A model generated the notes under the pieces. The model worked only from the letters and a program-made list of their open reading frames with translations. It was not told the origin of the DNA and did not search any database. From Saccharospirillum sp. (GTDB lineage: Bacteria > Pseudomonadota > Gammaproteobacteria > Pseudomonadales > Natronospirillaceae): DNA of 64,000 nt. The stretch lies in the NCBI GenBank assembly GCA_022565595.1, contig JAIUML010000014.1:1-64000 (forward strand). Reading direction: 5' to 3'. The translations under genes and the position numbers were made by a program. This document shows positions 44,975 through 52,908 of this stretch, in pieces. Numbering within the stretch: position 1 is the first letter of the stretch; the number at the start of each line of letters is the position of its first letter.

Positions 44975-46150
44975 ATGAACACAGAAATCGTTATTGTCGC
45001 CGCCAAACGTACCCCTATGGGTGGCTTCCAGGGGATGTTCAGCCCTGTCAGCGCGACGGAGCTGGGTGGTGTTGCCATTGCCGCCAACCTCAGTGCAACA
45101 GGCCTCGACCCGGCCCTCGTCCAGGACGTCATGATGGGCTGCGTACTGCCCGCCGGTCTGCGTCAGGCACCGGCGCGTCAAGCCGCCCTGGCGGGTGGAC
45201 TGCCTGAAGCTGTCCCGGCTACCACCGTCAACAAAGTCTGTGGCTCCGGCATGAAAACCGTCATGCTTGCCGCAGACCAGATGCTCGCCGGCCATATTGA
45301 CATCGCCATCGCCGGCGGCATGGAATCCATGACCAACGCCCCTTACCTGATGGACAAAGCCCGCTCCGGTTATCGCATGGGTCACCAGCAGGTTTATGAC
45401 CACATGTTCCTCGACGGCCTCGAAGACGCCTACGACAGCAACGCCATGGGCGTGCACGCCCAGCGCACCGCCAATGAATTCGGGCTAACGCGCGAAGCCA
45501 TGGATGAGTTCGCACTGCGCAGCCTCAGCCGTGCCCAGGCCGCCATCGAAGCCGGTCATTTCAAAGACGAAATAGCACCGGTAACCGTCAGTACCCGTAA
45601 AGGGGACGCAAGCTTCGATACCGACGAACAGCCCGGTCAGGCTCGCCCCGACAAGATTCCTTCATTGCGACCGGCTTTCGCCAAAGACGGCACCATCACC
45701 GCCGCCAACTCCAGCTCCATCAGCGACGGCGCAGCAGCGTTAACTCTTATGACGCGTGCCAAAGCAGAGGCGCTTGGCCTGACGCCGCTGGCGACCATCC
45801 GCAGTTACGCCAGCCACGCACAAAAGCCTTCAACCTTTACCTGCGCACCCATAGGGGCCATGAACAAGGCATTGCAAAAGGCCGGCTGGAAAAATACAGA
45901 CATTGAAGTAGCGGAAATTAACGAAGCCTTTGCCATGGTCACCATGCTCGGCATGCAGGAGGTCGGGCTCAGTGCCGACATCACCAACCTCAACGGCGGT
46001 GCCTGTGCATTGGGTCATCCATTGGGTTGCTCCGGCGCGCGGATTATCGTGACGCTGCTGCACAACATGATGCGCCTCGATGCCCGTAAAGGGATGGCGG
46101 CTTTGTGTATTGGTGGTGGCGAGGGCACGGCCATTTGTCTGGAGCGGTAA
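44975..46150 (+). CDS. thiolase (acetyl-CoA acetyltransferase)
   Basis: This 391-residue thiolase has the acyl-accepting Cys89 in VNKVCGSGMKTVMLAAD, NEAFAMVTMLGM, the catalytic His in LNGGACALGHPLGCSGARII and the second Cys in ALCIGGGEGTAICLER. Opening with EIVIVAAKRTPMGGFQGMFS, it belongs to the acetyl-CoA acetyltransferase group, which either condenses acetyl-CoA or cleaves 3-ketoacyl-CoA. With the neighbouring hydrolase/hydratase and SDR it fits branched-chain or fatty acyl-CoA breakdown. It converges with the LysR gene; a double hairpin repeat fills the 48-bp gap. Confidence 0.95.
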   Translation: MNTEIVIVAAKRTPMGGFQGMFSPVSATELGGVAIAANLSATGLDPALVQDVMMGCVLPAGLRQAPARQAALAGGLPEAVPATTVNKVCGSGMKTVMLAADQMLAGHIDIAIAGGMESMTNAPYLMDKARSGYRMGHQQVYDHMFLDGLEDAYDSNAMGVHAQRTANEFGLTREAMDEFALRSLSRAQAAIEAGHFKDEIAPVTVSTRKGDASFDTDEQPGQARPDKIPSLRPAFAKDGTITAANSSSISDGAAALTLMTRAKAEALGLTPLATIRSYASHAQKPSTFTCAPIGAMNKALQKAGWKNTDIEVAEINEAFAMVTMLGMQEVGLSADITNLNGGACALGHPLGCSGARIIVTLLHNMMRLDARKGMAALCIGGGEGTAICLER

Positions 46151-46154
46151 TCAT

Positions 46155-46198
46155 GGAGGGTCGATATCACCATCGACCCGGGCCGCCAACGGCGGCCT
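46155..46198 (+). repeat. 44-bp double-hairpin intergenic repeat, copy 2
   Basis: The copy spans nearly all of the gap between the stops of two convergent genes (46150 and 46199). GGGTCGAT pairs perfectly with ATCGACCC, and GGCCGCC with GGCGGCC. It is likely a bidirectional transcription barrier. It matches 42629-42672 except at two positions, one of which restores a base pair that is mismatched in copy 1. Confidence 0.8.
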
Positions 46199-47083
46199 TC
46201 AGTCTGCAGACGCCCGGCACAGCTCAAGCCAACGCTCAATCCCCGGGCTTCTATACTTCTGCCGATGCAACACAAAATGAAAATCCCGCTTGAAATCACG
46301 ATGCGGAATTTCCAATGGCACCAGAGTGCCGCGCTTGAAAGCATCAGCCAACACCACCCGAGAAAGCGCACTGATCCCCAGACCCGCCTCAACGGCTCGC
46401 TTGATGCCTTCGGTATGCTCCAGCTCCAGAGCGATGTTCAGATCACTCCAAAGATCGTGCATACCACGCTCGAATGTCTGGCGGGTGCCTGAGCCGCGTT
46501 CTCTCAATATCCAGGGCGTTGCCAACACAGCATCATCGGTCAAGAGTCCAGCACTCGCTAAAGGGTGATCCGGAGCGCAAAAGGCCTGGAGCTCATCCGA
46601 CCGCCAACGAATCAGTTCCAGATCCGGGTGATTGATTTCGCCTTCGATCATGCCCAGATCCAGTTCAAACTGGAGAACACGTTCAACAATGGTTCGGGTA
46701 TTCGCCACCTCCAGCCGAGCGCGCGTACCAGGCTGCTCAGCCATGTATTGCACCAGCAAATTTACCGCCAGGTAATTGCCAATGGTCAAGGTCGCCCCAA
46801 TGGTTAACTGACCAAGATCCTGATGTTTGCTGAAATGCTGCTCCAGCTCCCTGGCCTGTTCCAGCAATGCTTCGACCTGGGGCCAGAGGCGTCGGCCCAG
46901 GTCGTTCAGTTTCAGGCGTTTACCGGTTCGTTCAAAGAGGCGCACATCAAAATTGGATTCCAGTTCGCGCAAGGCGCCGGAGGCTGCCGACTGCGACATA
47001 TTCAGACGAAGGGCCGCCTGGCTGATGTTTTCAGTATGGGCGGTGGCAAGAAACACCTCTAATTGACGCAGTGTGAACTTCAT
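46199..47083 (-). CDS. finR: LysR-type regulator, FinR-like
   Basis: This 294-residue LysR-family protein has an N-terminal winged helix (MKFTLRQLEVFLATAHTENI, SQAALRLNMSQSAASGALRE) and a co-inducer domain of the periplasmic-binding type. The ATG at 47083 gives the standard N-terminus; upstream in-frame starts would add a non-homologous lead. It is divergent from fpr. In Pseudomonas, FinR is the LysR regulator divergent from fpr and activates it under oxidative stress, so the same role is inferred here. Direct repeats in the shared promoter, one covering its own start codon, suggest autorepression. Confidence 0.85.
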   Translation of the reverse strand: MKFTLRQLEVFLATAHTENISQAALRLNMSQSAASGALRELESNFDVRLFERTGKRLKLNDLGRRLWPQVEALLEQARELEQHFSKHQDLGQLTIGATLTIGNYLAVNLLVQYMAEQPGTRARLEVANTRTIVERVLQFELDLGMIEGEINHPDLELIRWRSDELQAFCAPDHPLASAGLLTDDAVLATPWILRERGSGTRQTFERGMHDLWSDLNIALELEHTEGIKRAVEAGLGISALSRVVLADAFKRGTLVPLEIPHRDFKRDFHFVLHRQKYRSPGIERWLELCRASAD

Positions 47084-47149
47084 ATCGGAAAAACCAATTA
47101 AACATATCGGAAATAACCATTTTGACGATAACGATTCAATCCGTATAGT
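47081..47149 (+). promoter_or_regulatory. finR-fpr promoter region: operator repeats and fpr sigma-70 promoter
   Basis: CATATCGGAAAAACCA (47081-47096) is repeated as CATATCGGAAATAACCA (47103-47119), 22 bp apart or about two helical turns. The first copy overlaps the finR start codon. Immediately downstream, TTGACG (47122-47127) and TATAGT (47144-47149), with 16 bp between them, form a good promoter firing toward fpr. The repeats end beside the -35 box, a typical activator position. That they bind the LysR protein is inference. Confidence 0.6.
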
Positions 47150-47188
47150 TTTCTTATATAACTTATTATTCTTTTTGGTGGAGTGTAT

Positions 47189-47965
47189 ATGTCTAATTTG
47201 AATATAGAAACCGTCACCGGTGTGCGACATTGGAATGACACCCTGTTCAGCTTCACTACCAGTCGTGATCCGGCCTTTCGTTTCAAGAACGGTTATTTCA
47301 CCATGATCGGGCTGGAGCAGGAAAATGGCCGCCCGCTGTTGCGTGCCTACTCCATTGCCAGCGCCAACTATGAAGAAGAGCTCGAATTTTTCAGCATCAA
47401 GGTACCGGATGGCCCGCTGACCTCAAAACTGCAGAACATCCAGCCGGGTGACCAGATCTTTGTAGGTCGCAAGCCAACAGGTACTCTGGTGACCGATCAT
47501 CTGCTGCCCGGTAAAAACCTCTGGTTGCTGTCGACCGGAACCGGTCTTGCGCCCTTTATCAGTATTATCAAGGACCCGGAAATCTACGAACAATTCGATC
47601 GCGTCATTCTGACTCATGGTGTACGCCACCGCTCGGAACTGGCCTATCAGGATCTGATCGAAGACGAACTGCCGAACAACGAATTTTTCGGTGACATCAT
47701 TCGTGACAAGCTGCTTTACTACCCGACTGTGACGCGCGACACCTACCGTAATCAGGGCCGCCTGACCGACCTGATGACCAGCGGCAAGCTTTTCTCGGAT
47801 CTAGGCTTGCCAGCCCCAAGCAAAGAAAACGATCGCTTCATGTTGTGCGGCAGCCCCGCCATGCTCAAGGACACCACCGCCATTCTGGATCAGATGGGCT
47901 TTGCCGAAACAAGGGCAGGGCATATAGGTGAGTATGTTATCGAGCGTGCCTTTGTCGAGAAGTGA
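47189..47965 (+). CDS. fpr: ferredoxin/flavodoxin-NADP+ reductase
   Basis: This 258-residue bacterial-type Fpr has the FAD motif RAYSIAS at 52-58, LLSTGTGLAPFISIIKDPEI for NADP binding, ILTHGVRHRSELAYQ, FMLCGSPAMLKDTTAIL and the C-terminal AFVEK. It passes electrons between NADPH and ferredoxin or flavodoxin, mainly in oxidative-stress defence and Fe-S maintenance. The ATG at 47189 is preferred over a GTG at 47183, with GGTGGAG as ribosome-binding site. A recognisable promoter and operator-like repeats lie upstream. Confidence 0.96.
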   Translation: MSNLNIETVTGVRHWNDTLFSFTTSRDPAFRFKNGYFTMIGLEQENGRPLLRAYSIASANYEEELEFFSIKVPDGPLTSKLQNIQPGDQIFVGRKPTGTLVTDHLLPGKNLWLLSTGTGLAPFISIIKDPEIYEQFDRVILTHGVRHRSELAYQDLIEDELPNNEFFGDIIRDKLLYYPTVTRDTYRNQGRLTDLMTSGKLFSDLGLPAPSKENDRFMLCGSPAMLKDTTAILDQMGFAETRAGHIGEYVIERAFVEK

Positions 47966-48029
47966 GGCCCTGGATATTGCTGCGGATCAATGAAAGCCAT
48001 TAAAAGCCAGGCCCTTCCTCTTGTTTCCC

Positions 48030-48078
48030 GGCAGGTTGTCTTTATATTAGAGATATTAAATATAAAAGAGGACCTGCC
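48030..48078 (+). promoter_or_regulatory. start-adjacent hairpin of trxC, possible translational switch
   Basis: GGCAGGT (48030-48036) pairs perfectly with ACCTGCC (48072-48078), the seven bases directly before the trxC ATG. TTTATATT (48041-48048) pairs with AATATAAA (48059-48066). The ribosome-binding site AGAGG (48067-48071) lies between the two paired segments and can itself pair partly with TCTT. A long A/U-rich stem that hides the ribosome-binding site is the layout of RNA thermometers and of other translational switches. The same symmetry could instead be a protein operator. Confidence 0.5.
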
Positions 48079-48516
48079 ATGGCTCACCCCACCTTAGCCT
48101 GTGCCCACTGCGGTGCTACCAACCGAATCCCTGCTGAGCGGTTTGCAGACAACCCCCTCTGTGGTCGATGCAAGCACCCGGTATTCAGCGGTGAACCGAT
48201 TGACGCCTCAGAAGCCAACTTTCGTAGCCTGGTTGAGCAGTCATCCATTCCCGTAGTGGTGGACTTCTGGGCAAGCTGGTGCGGCCCCTGTAAACAGTTC
48301 GCACCGGTGTTTCGCGAAGCAGCCAGTCGCTGGGAACCCAAAGTCAGAATGGTCAAGGTCAATACAGAATCAGCACCAGCCCTGGCGCAGCGCTTTGGCA
48401 TTCGCAGCATTCCCACCCTGATGGTGTTCGATCAGGGCAGGGAGGTAAAACGGCTCAGCGGCGCAATGCCCCCAAGCCAGTTTGATCAGTGGCTGCTCGG
48501 TACCCTTAACCAATAA
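48079..48516 (+). CDS. trxC: thioredoxin 2
   Basis: The 145-residue protein has an N-terminal zinc domain with Cys8, Cys11, Cys28 and Cys31 (CAHCGATNRIP; LCGRCKHP), followed by a thioredoxin domain with WCGPC at 67-71. This is the TrxC layout (E. coli, 139 residues). It reduces disulfides, and in E. coli it is induced by oxidative stress, which fits its position beside fpr. The ATG lies directly after an extended hairpin that covers its ribosome-binding site. Confidence 0.97.
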   Translation: MAHPTLACAHCGATNRIPAERFADNPLCGRCKHPVFSGEPIDASEANFRSLVEQSSIPVVVDFWASWCGPCKQFAPVFREAASRWEPKVRMVKVNTESAPALAQRFGIRSIPTLMVFDQGREVKRLSGAMPPSQFDQWLLGTLNQ

Positions 48517-48538
48517 CCATGTCCGGTTGAGGCAGTTC

Positions 48539-50560
48539 TCAGCTCAACTGAAAGCGGCTCACCGTCTTGTTCTGGTGGTCCACCAATTCGCTCAGCCGGT
48601 CGAAGGTCTTGGCGTTGCGTCCGGCATTGTTGTAAATATCATCGGAGAGCTGTGCAATATCGGCGATGGCCCTGGAAACTTCCTCAGCGGTTTGTTGCTG
48701 GCTCGCCGTGCCTTCAGCAATGTGTTCGCTCAAGTCGGTGATCTGACCTAGCGCCTTGAGGATAACCTGAATTGACTCATCGGTATCTCCAGCTCTCTGA
48801 ACCAGAGTATCCACCCTTCCCAGATTCTGAGTCATGAAGTCCACAGCCTGAGTCGCCTTGGTCTGCAAGGTATCAATCATCTGGTAAATTTCTTCGGTCG
48901 AGCTTTGTGTTTTGCTCGCCAGATTGCGCACTTCGTCTGCAACCACCGCAAAACCGCGCCCCTGGTCGCCCGCTCGAGCCGCTTCTATGGCGGCATTCAG
49001 GGCCAGCAAATTCGTCTGTTCAGCAATGCCCTGAATCACCTCAAGTATCTGACCGATGTTGTCCGATTCTTCTTTTAGCTCGTTCACTACCGTGCTGGCA
49101 CTGTTCAGATCGGTGACCAGTTGCCCGATCACCGTGTTGCTGGCGGCCATGTTCTGCTGGCCTTCAGAGGCAGATCCGTTAACGTCCTGAACCTGGTTCA
49201 GCGTATTGCTGGCGCTGTCTGAAATCTCACGAGCCGAGGAATTCAGTTCGGTGACAGCCGTAGCGATGGATGCTGATTGATCCTTCTGTTGCAACAGCTT
49301 CTGCGAGCTGGAGCTGGTTGTCTCCTTGACCTGGGTCGTAACCGATTCCACCTCCATGGACGTCGTTTTGATGTCATTGATGATGACTTTCATGTCATCA
49401 ATCAATTTGTTGATGCCTTCACCGATCTGAGCAAATTCGTCCTGGGAGGTAACGTTCATGTGCTCTGAAAGGTTGCCGGTAGATACCTTGGCCAGCAAGG
49501 TCATGATGGTACGCAACGGCCGACGAATGCTGCGCACCAGTGAGATGATGATCAGTACAGCAAGGCCCAGCGAAATAACCAGCCCGATCAATACAGTGGT
49601 ACCGGCCTCGCGGTTAGCGTCTTCAACCTGGGTGGCAACGCGAGCGCTCTCATCCGACAAGGCCTGGGTCAGGCTGTTCAAGCGGGCAACGGCCGTATTG
49701 ACGCTGTCGGCCAGTTGCGCTAGTTCAAAGCTGCTACGTTCATCAGCCAACAACGACCTATAGTATAGTGGTACGCTACCTTCCGCATCGTTGACGGCTA
49801 CATTCAGCAAGCCAACGTAGGTAGACAGGTACTGATGCACAATCTCGTTATTTTCCTGCAACCGCTCAATGCGGCTGTCGAGGCGGCCCAATTCCCGTTC
49901 CAGGTTGGCCTTGACGCCTTCAACCACCTCCGATGTTTCCAGCCCACCAATGGCCGTAACGCCTGAGCGAATCAGCGCAATCCGATCCAGGACATAGCGG
50001 GCATCAGCCCCAACTTGCCCTGACACCGCATCCCGTTCCTGAGCCAGATTTTCCAGCACACGGTCGACAACGCGCATATCATTGGCGAAGGTCAGCCAGC
50101 GCGCATCCTGATTCTGGTATTCCTGCAAGAAAGCTTGACGACTGTCCAACACCTCTCTGCGAGTGTTCAGGTGTTGCTCGGCCAGTATCAAAGAGCGATC
50201 AATAGGCTCGAAAGCGTTCTCCAACAAGGCTTGAGAATTTGCCTTGCTGGCCAGGTCTTCATGCAGACGCTCATACTGCGCCCGAACGGACCGATTCTCT
50301 GCTTCAAAGTCAGCCTCATAGAGTTCCAGCAGATCCTCTTCATTGACGGCCGCATGTTGAGAGACCGCCTTATTGGCATTCTGCAGCGCAATCACCAGGC
50401 GATAGGCGTCCTGCATCTGTGGCACCGTTTCAGACGTGGTCACCTGAAACAACTGCCCAACGCGGGATTGATTGTTCAAGGCCAGAACGGAGATGCCGAT
50501 CAGCAGCAGCAGGATCAAGCTGAAGCCCAGAATGGTCTTGGAGATTACCGTCAATTTCAT
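48539..50560 (-). CDS. methyl-accepting chemotaxis protein
   Basis: This 673-residue chemoreceptor has TM1 at about 8-28, a long all-helical periplasmic sensor of about 290 residues (HBM- or four-helix-like) and TM2 at about 325-345 ([20 protein letters not shown]). These are followed by HAMP, methylation helices and the conserved hairpin tip [35 protein letters not shown]. It ends RFQLS, so it lacks a CheR/CheB tether pentapeptide. The ligand is unknown; helical bimodular sensors often bind organic acids. It converges with trxC (22 bp gap) and lies apart from the main chemotaxis genes. Confidence 0.95.
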   Translation of the reverse strand: MKLTVISKTILGFSLILLLLIGISVLALNNQSRVGQLFQVTTSETVPQMQDAYRLVIALQNANKAVSQHAAVNEEDLLELYEADFEAENRSVRAQYERLHEDLASKANSQALLENAFEPIDRSLILAEQHLNTRREVLDSRQAFLQEYQNQDARWLTFANDMRVVDRVLENLAQERDAVSGQVGADARYVLDRIALIRSGVTAIGGLETSEVVEGVKANLERELGRLDSRIERLQENNEIVHQYLSTYVGLLNVAVNDAEGSVPLYYRSLLADERSSFELAQLADSVNTAVARLNSLTQALSDESARVATQVEDANREAGTTVLIGLVISLGLAVLIIISLVRSIRRPLRTIMTLLAKVSTGNLSEHMNVTSQDEFAQIGEGINKLIDDMKVIINDIKTTSMEVESVTTQVKETTSSSSQKLLQQKDQSASIATAVTELNSSAREISDSASNTLNQVQDVNGSASEGQQNMAASNTVIGQLVTDLNSASTVVNELKEESDNIGQILEVIQGIAEQTNLLALNAAIEAARAGDQGRGFAVVADEVRNLASKTQSSTEEIYQMIDTLQTKATQAVDFMTQNLGRVDTLVQRAGDTDESIQVILKALGQITDLSEHIAEGTASQQQTAEEVSRAIADIAQLSDDIYNNAGRNAKTFDRLSELVDHQNKTVSRFQLS

Positions 50561-50887
50561 AGTCAGCGCTCGATTAAGGGTCTCTTTTGTATTCTTTCTT
50601 GTTATCGGTGTTCAGGCTCTCATGCCTCAAGCCTTGAATGCAGGCCAGACCAGCTCTCCGTGCTGGGTGGAACCTGATACAGATCCACTGGTTCTATCGG
50701 CTAGATTAGCTCAGAAATGAGGAAAACGTTGTAACAAATCCTGACTTAAGACGATTAAGTCGAATTAATTGTCCAGGAAGTACCTCCAAAGTGGCTATTG
50801 GGTGCGTCTCCTACTATTCACTGATAGGCGATTTGATCCTGAACGATAGACTGGTCATTAATTATTATACCGAACAGGAGCGACTGC
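50561..50887. other. 327-bp divergent intergenic region between mcp and acyl-CoA synthetase
   Basis: The region should contain promoters for both genes. On the mcp side the complement of TTATCGGT (50602-50609) gives ACCGATAA, one mismatch from a sigma-28 -10 box, but no acceptable -35 box lies at the right distance. On the synthetase side an AT-rich stretch (ATTAATTATTATACC, near 50860-50873) is a plausible -10 region. The rest shows no gene, repeat or clear hairpin. Confidence 0.35.
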
Positions 50888-52510
50888 ATGACCGCAGCCA
50901 TGATGACATTTCCGCTGAATACCAGCGATATTCTCCGTTCAGCGGCCTTGCGCTACCCTAAACAAAGCATCGTTTCTGCCTTGCCGGGTGGTCAGCGTCA
51001 CCAATATGGCTACCTGGACCTGCTGCACAGAACCAGCCAACTGGCCAATCGCCTGAGCGCCGAGGGGGTAGAGCAGGGCGCCAGGCTGGCAACGCTGGCT
51101 GTGAACCACTATCGCCACCTGGAGCTGTATTACGGCATTTCCGGTATGGGTGCTGTGGTGCATACACTGAACGCTCGGTTGTTCAGTGAGCAGCTCAGCT
51201 ACATCATCAATCACGCAGAAGACACCTGGGTTTTTGTAGATCCTGAATTTTTACCGATGTTGGAAGCTGTTGCAGACGAAATCCCCAGCGTCCAGCGCTT
51301 CATTCTGCTCTGCGATGAGGCCGAGATGCCTGCTTCCAGTTCTTTGAAGCTGGAGTGTTACGAAACCCTGCTTGCAGACCAGCCAACCGAATTTTCCTGG
51401 CCAAGGCTGAGCTCTGATACACCCTGCGGCCTCTGTTATACCAGCGGCACCACGGGTAACCCCAAGGGGGTCCTGTACGAACAGGGCTCAACCGTCCTGC
51501 ATGCCATGATGAGCGGCTCCAGTCAGTATCTCGATTTCAACGAATGGTCCGTCGCCATGCCGGTGGTACCCATGTACCACGTCTGCGCCTGGGGCGTACC
51601 TTTCTCCGCGCCCATGTACGGAGCAAAGCTCGTGCTTCCCGGGGCTGGCCTCGACGGCGAGAGCCTGCAACAACTGATCGAAGACGAACAGGTCAACCAG
51701 GCCTTTGCCGTACCCACCATCTGGTTGAACCTGCACAACTATCTGCAAAGCAGCGGCAAAGGCATCGACAGCCTGAAAATGGTCGGTGTTGGTGGTGCAG
51801 CCTCACCACGAGCTCTGGTGCAAACCTACGATAAGCTATATCAGGTGTACTGGATGGGCATCTGGGGCATGACAGAAACCAGCCCCCTGGCCACAGCGGC
51901 GGTCAAGACACCAGAAATGGCAAACATGACCCCAGAACAACGCTATGAACTGCAAAGCTCAGCCGGCCGCCCCATGTTTGGTGTGGAAATCGAAATATTC
52001 GACGAAACCGGCAGGCCACTGCCGCACGATGGCGTCACCCGCGGCAACCTCCGCTGCCGCGGCCCCTGGATACTGGCGCAGTACTACCGCGGAGAAGGCG
52101 CAGACAAGTTCGTGGATGGTTGGTTCGAGACCGGAGATGTGGCCGTGATAAACGCCGAAGGCTATTTGAGAGTGGTTGACCGCAGTAAAGATGTGATTAA
52201 ATCAGGCGGGGAGTGGATCAGTTCCGTGGAGCTGGAGAACGCGGCCCTCCACGATGAGGCCGTCAACGAAGCCTGTGTTATCGGCGCCACCCATCCCAAA
52301 TGGGACGAGCGGCCCATCATGCTGGTCACCGTAAAACCCGGAAAGTTGCTGGACGAAGCGCGACTGCGCGATACACTGCAACAAAAAGTCGCCAAGTGGT
52401 GGCTACCGGATGCCATAATCCAGGTAGAAGACCTGCCTCACACCGGCACCGGTAAACTGCGAAAAGTCGAGTTGCGGCAATCCTATAAAGACTATTTGTT
52501 GGCAAAGTAA
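50888..52510 (+). CDS. AMP-forming acyl-CoA synthetase (medium/long-chain, AlkK-like)
   Basis: This 540-residue ANL-superfamily ligase activates a fatty acid to acyl-CoA through an acyl-AMP. Motifs are the P-loop CYTSGTTGNPKGVLYEQGS, VVPMYHVCAWGVPFSAPMYG, YWMGIWGMTETSPLATAAV, DGWFETGDVAVINAEGY, VDRSKDVIKSGGEWISSVEL and the C-terminal Lys in HTGTGKLRK. MYHVCAWG and the motif order are typical of the medium-chain AlkK/FadD-like group. Chain length cannot be fixed by reading. GGAGCG precedes the ATG. Structured repeats B and C follow, and then an acetate-type sensor kinase. Confidence 0.92.
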   Translation: MTAAMMTFPLNTSDILRSAALRYPKQSIVSALPGGQRHQYGYLDLLHRTSQLANRLSAEGVEQGARLATLAVNHYRHLELYYGISGMGAVVHTLNARLFSEQLSYIINHAEDTWVFVDPEFLPMLEAVADEIPSVQRFILLCDEAEMPASSSLKLECYETLLADQPTEFSWPRLSSDTPCGLCYTSGTTGNPKGVLYEQGSTVLHAMMSGSSQYLDFNEWSVAMPVVPMYHVCAWGVPFSAPMYGAKLVLPGAGLDGESLQQLIEDEQVNQAFAVPTIWLNLHNYLQSSGKGIDSLKMVGVGGAASPRALVQTYDKLYQVYWMGIWGMTETSPLATAAVKTPEMANMTPEQRYELQSSAGRPMFGVEIEIFDETGRPLPHDGVTRGNLRCRGPWILAQYYRGEGADKFVDGWFETGDVAVINAEGYLRVVDRSKDVIKSGGEWISSVELENAALHDEAVNEACVIGATHPKWDERPIMLVTVKPGKLLDEARLRDTLQQKVAKWWLPDAIIQVEDLPHTGTGKLRKVELRQSYKDYLLAK

Positions 52511-52536
52511 ATCTCCATTTGGGGTTCTTGCTATAG

Positions 52537-52664
52537 CAGTGGTCCGCAGCGGCTACCGGTGGTGCCCCCGCAGGGTCGGCGTGAATCCGTCCATGGAGCC
52601 TAGACCGCAGCATCCATGCTGCGGACTCCCCTTCGGGGGCACCACCGGCATCCGCTGCTCTAGT
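52537..52664 (-). repeat. structured intergenic element, copy B (inverted)
   Basis: On the plus strand CCGGTGGTGCCCCCG (52556-52570) pairs with its complement at 52634-52648. Next comes the CTA/CAT internal loop, and outside it CAGCGG (52547-52552) pairs with CCGCTG (52652-52657). The inner hairpin CCGCAGC (52605-52611) / GCTGCGG (52618-52624) equals that of copies A and C. The linker, read on the minus strand, is TAGGCTCCATGGACGGATT followed by CACGCCGA. Compared with A and C the outer stem bases differ but pairing is retained. It is opposite in orientation to copy C, 47 bp away. Confidence 0.85.
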
Positions 52665-52710
52665 CGTGCCATAGTTAAAGTTGGAGCAATTGTCTCTTTT
52701 ATTTTAGATG

Positions 52711-52836
52711 GCTAGCGATGGATGCTGGGTTGGCTCATCCAGGGGGGTCCGCAGCAGGGAAGCTGCGGTCCAGGCCCCAGGGAAGGGTTAACGCCGACCC
52801 TGGAGGAGTCAACCCAGTAGCCATCGTGGGTTCTCG
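52711..52836 (+). repeat. structured intergenic element, copy C
   Basis: CTGGGTTGGCTC (52725-52736) pairs with GAGTCAACCCAG (52806-52817, one G-U pair). After the same A-G mismatch as in copy A, TCCAGGG (52738-52744) pairs with CCCTGGA (52798-52804). The outer helix CGATGG/CCATCG flanks the ATG/TAG loop. The inner hairpin is CCGCAGC (52749-52755) / GCTGCGG (52762-52768), and the linker is identical to copy A over CAGGCCCCAGGGAAGGGTT. The tail ACGCCGA is shared with copy B. It ends about 75 bp before the sensor kinase start. Confidence 0.85.
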
Positions 52837-52908
52837 GCACAGAGCTTTAACGAATGTAAAAAAATATTGCTGCTGTCAACATAAGCCACAACAGGTCTGA
52901 ACGAGTTC

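Noticed and set aside
50602-50609. Sigma-28 promoter for the chemoreceptor gene
   Set aside because: A good -10 (ACCGATAA) is present, but no sequence resembling TAAAGTTT lies 11 bp upstream of it.
52711-52836. Structured repeat as an integron attC site
   Set aside because: No attC core (GTTRRRY and its partner) is placed at the ends, no integrase or cassette genes are near, and orientation varies without cassettes.
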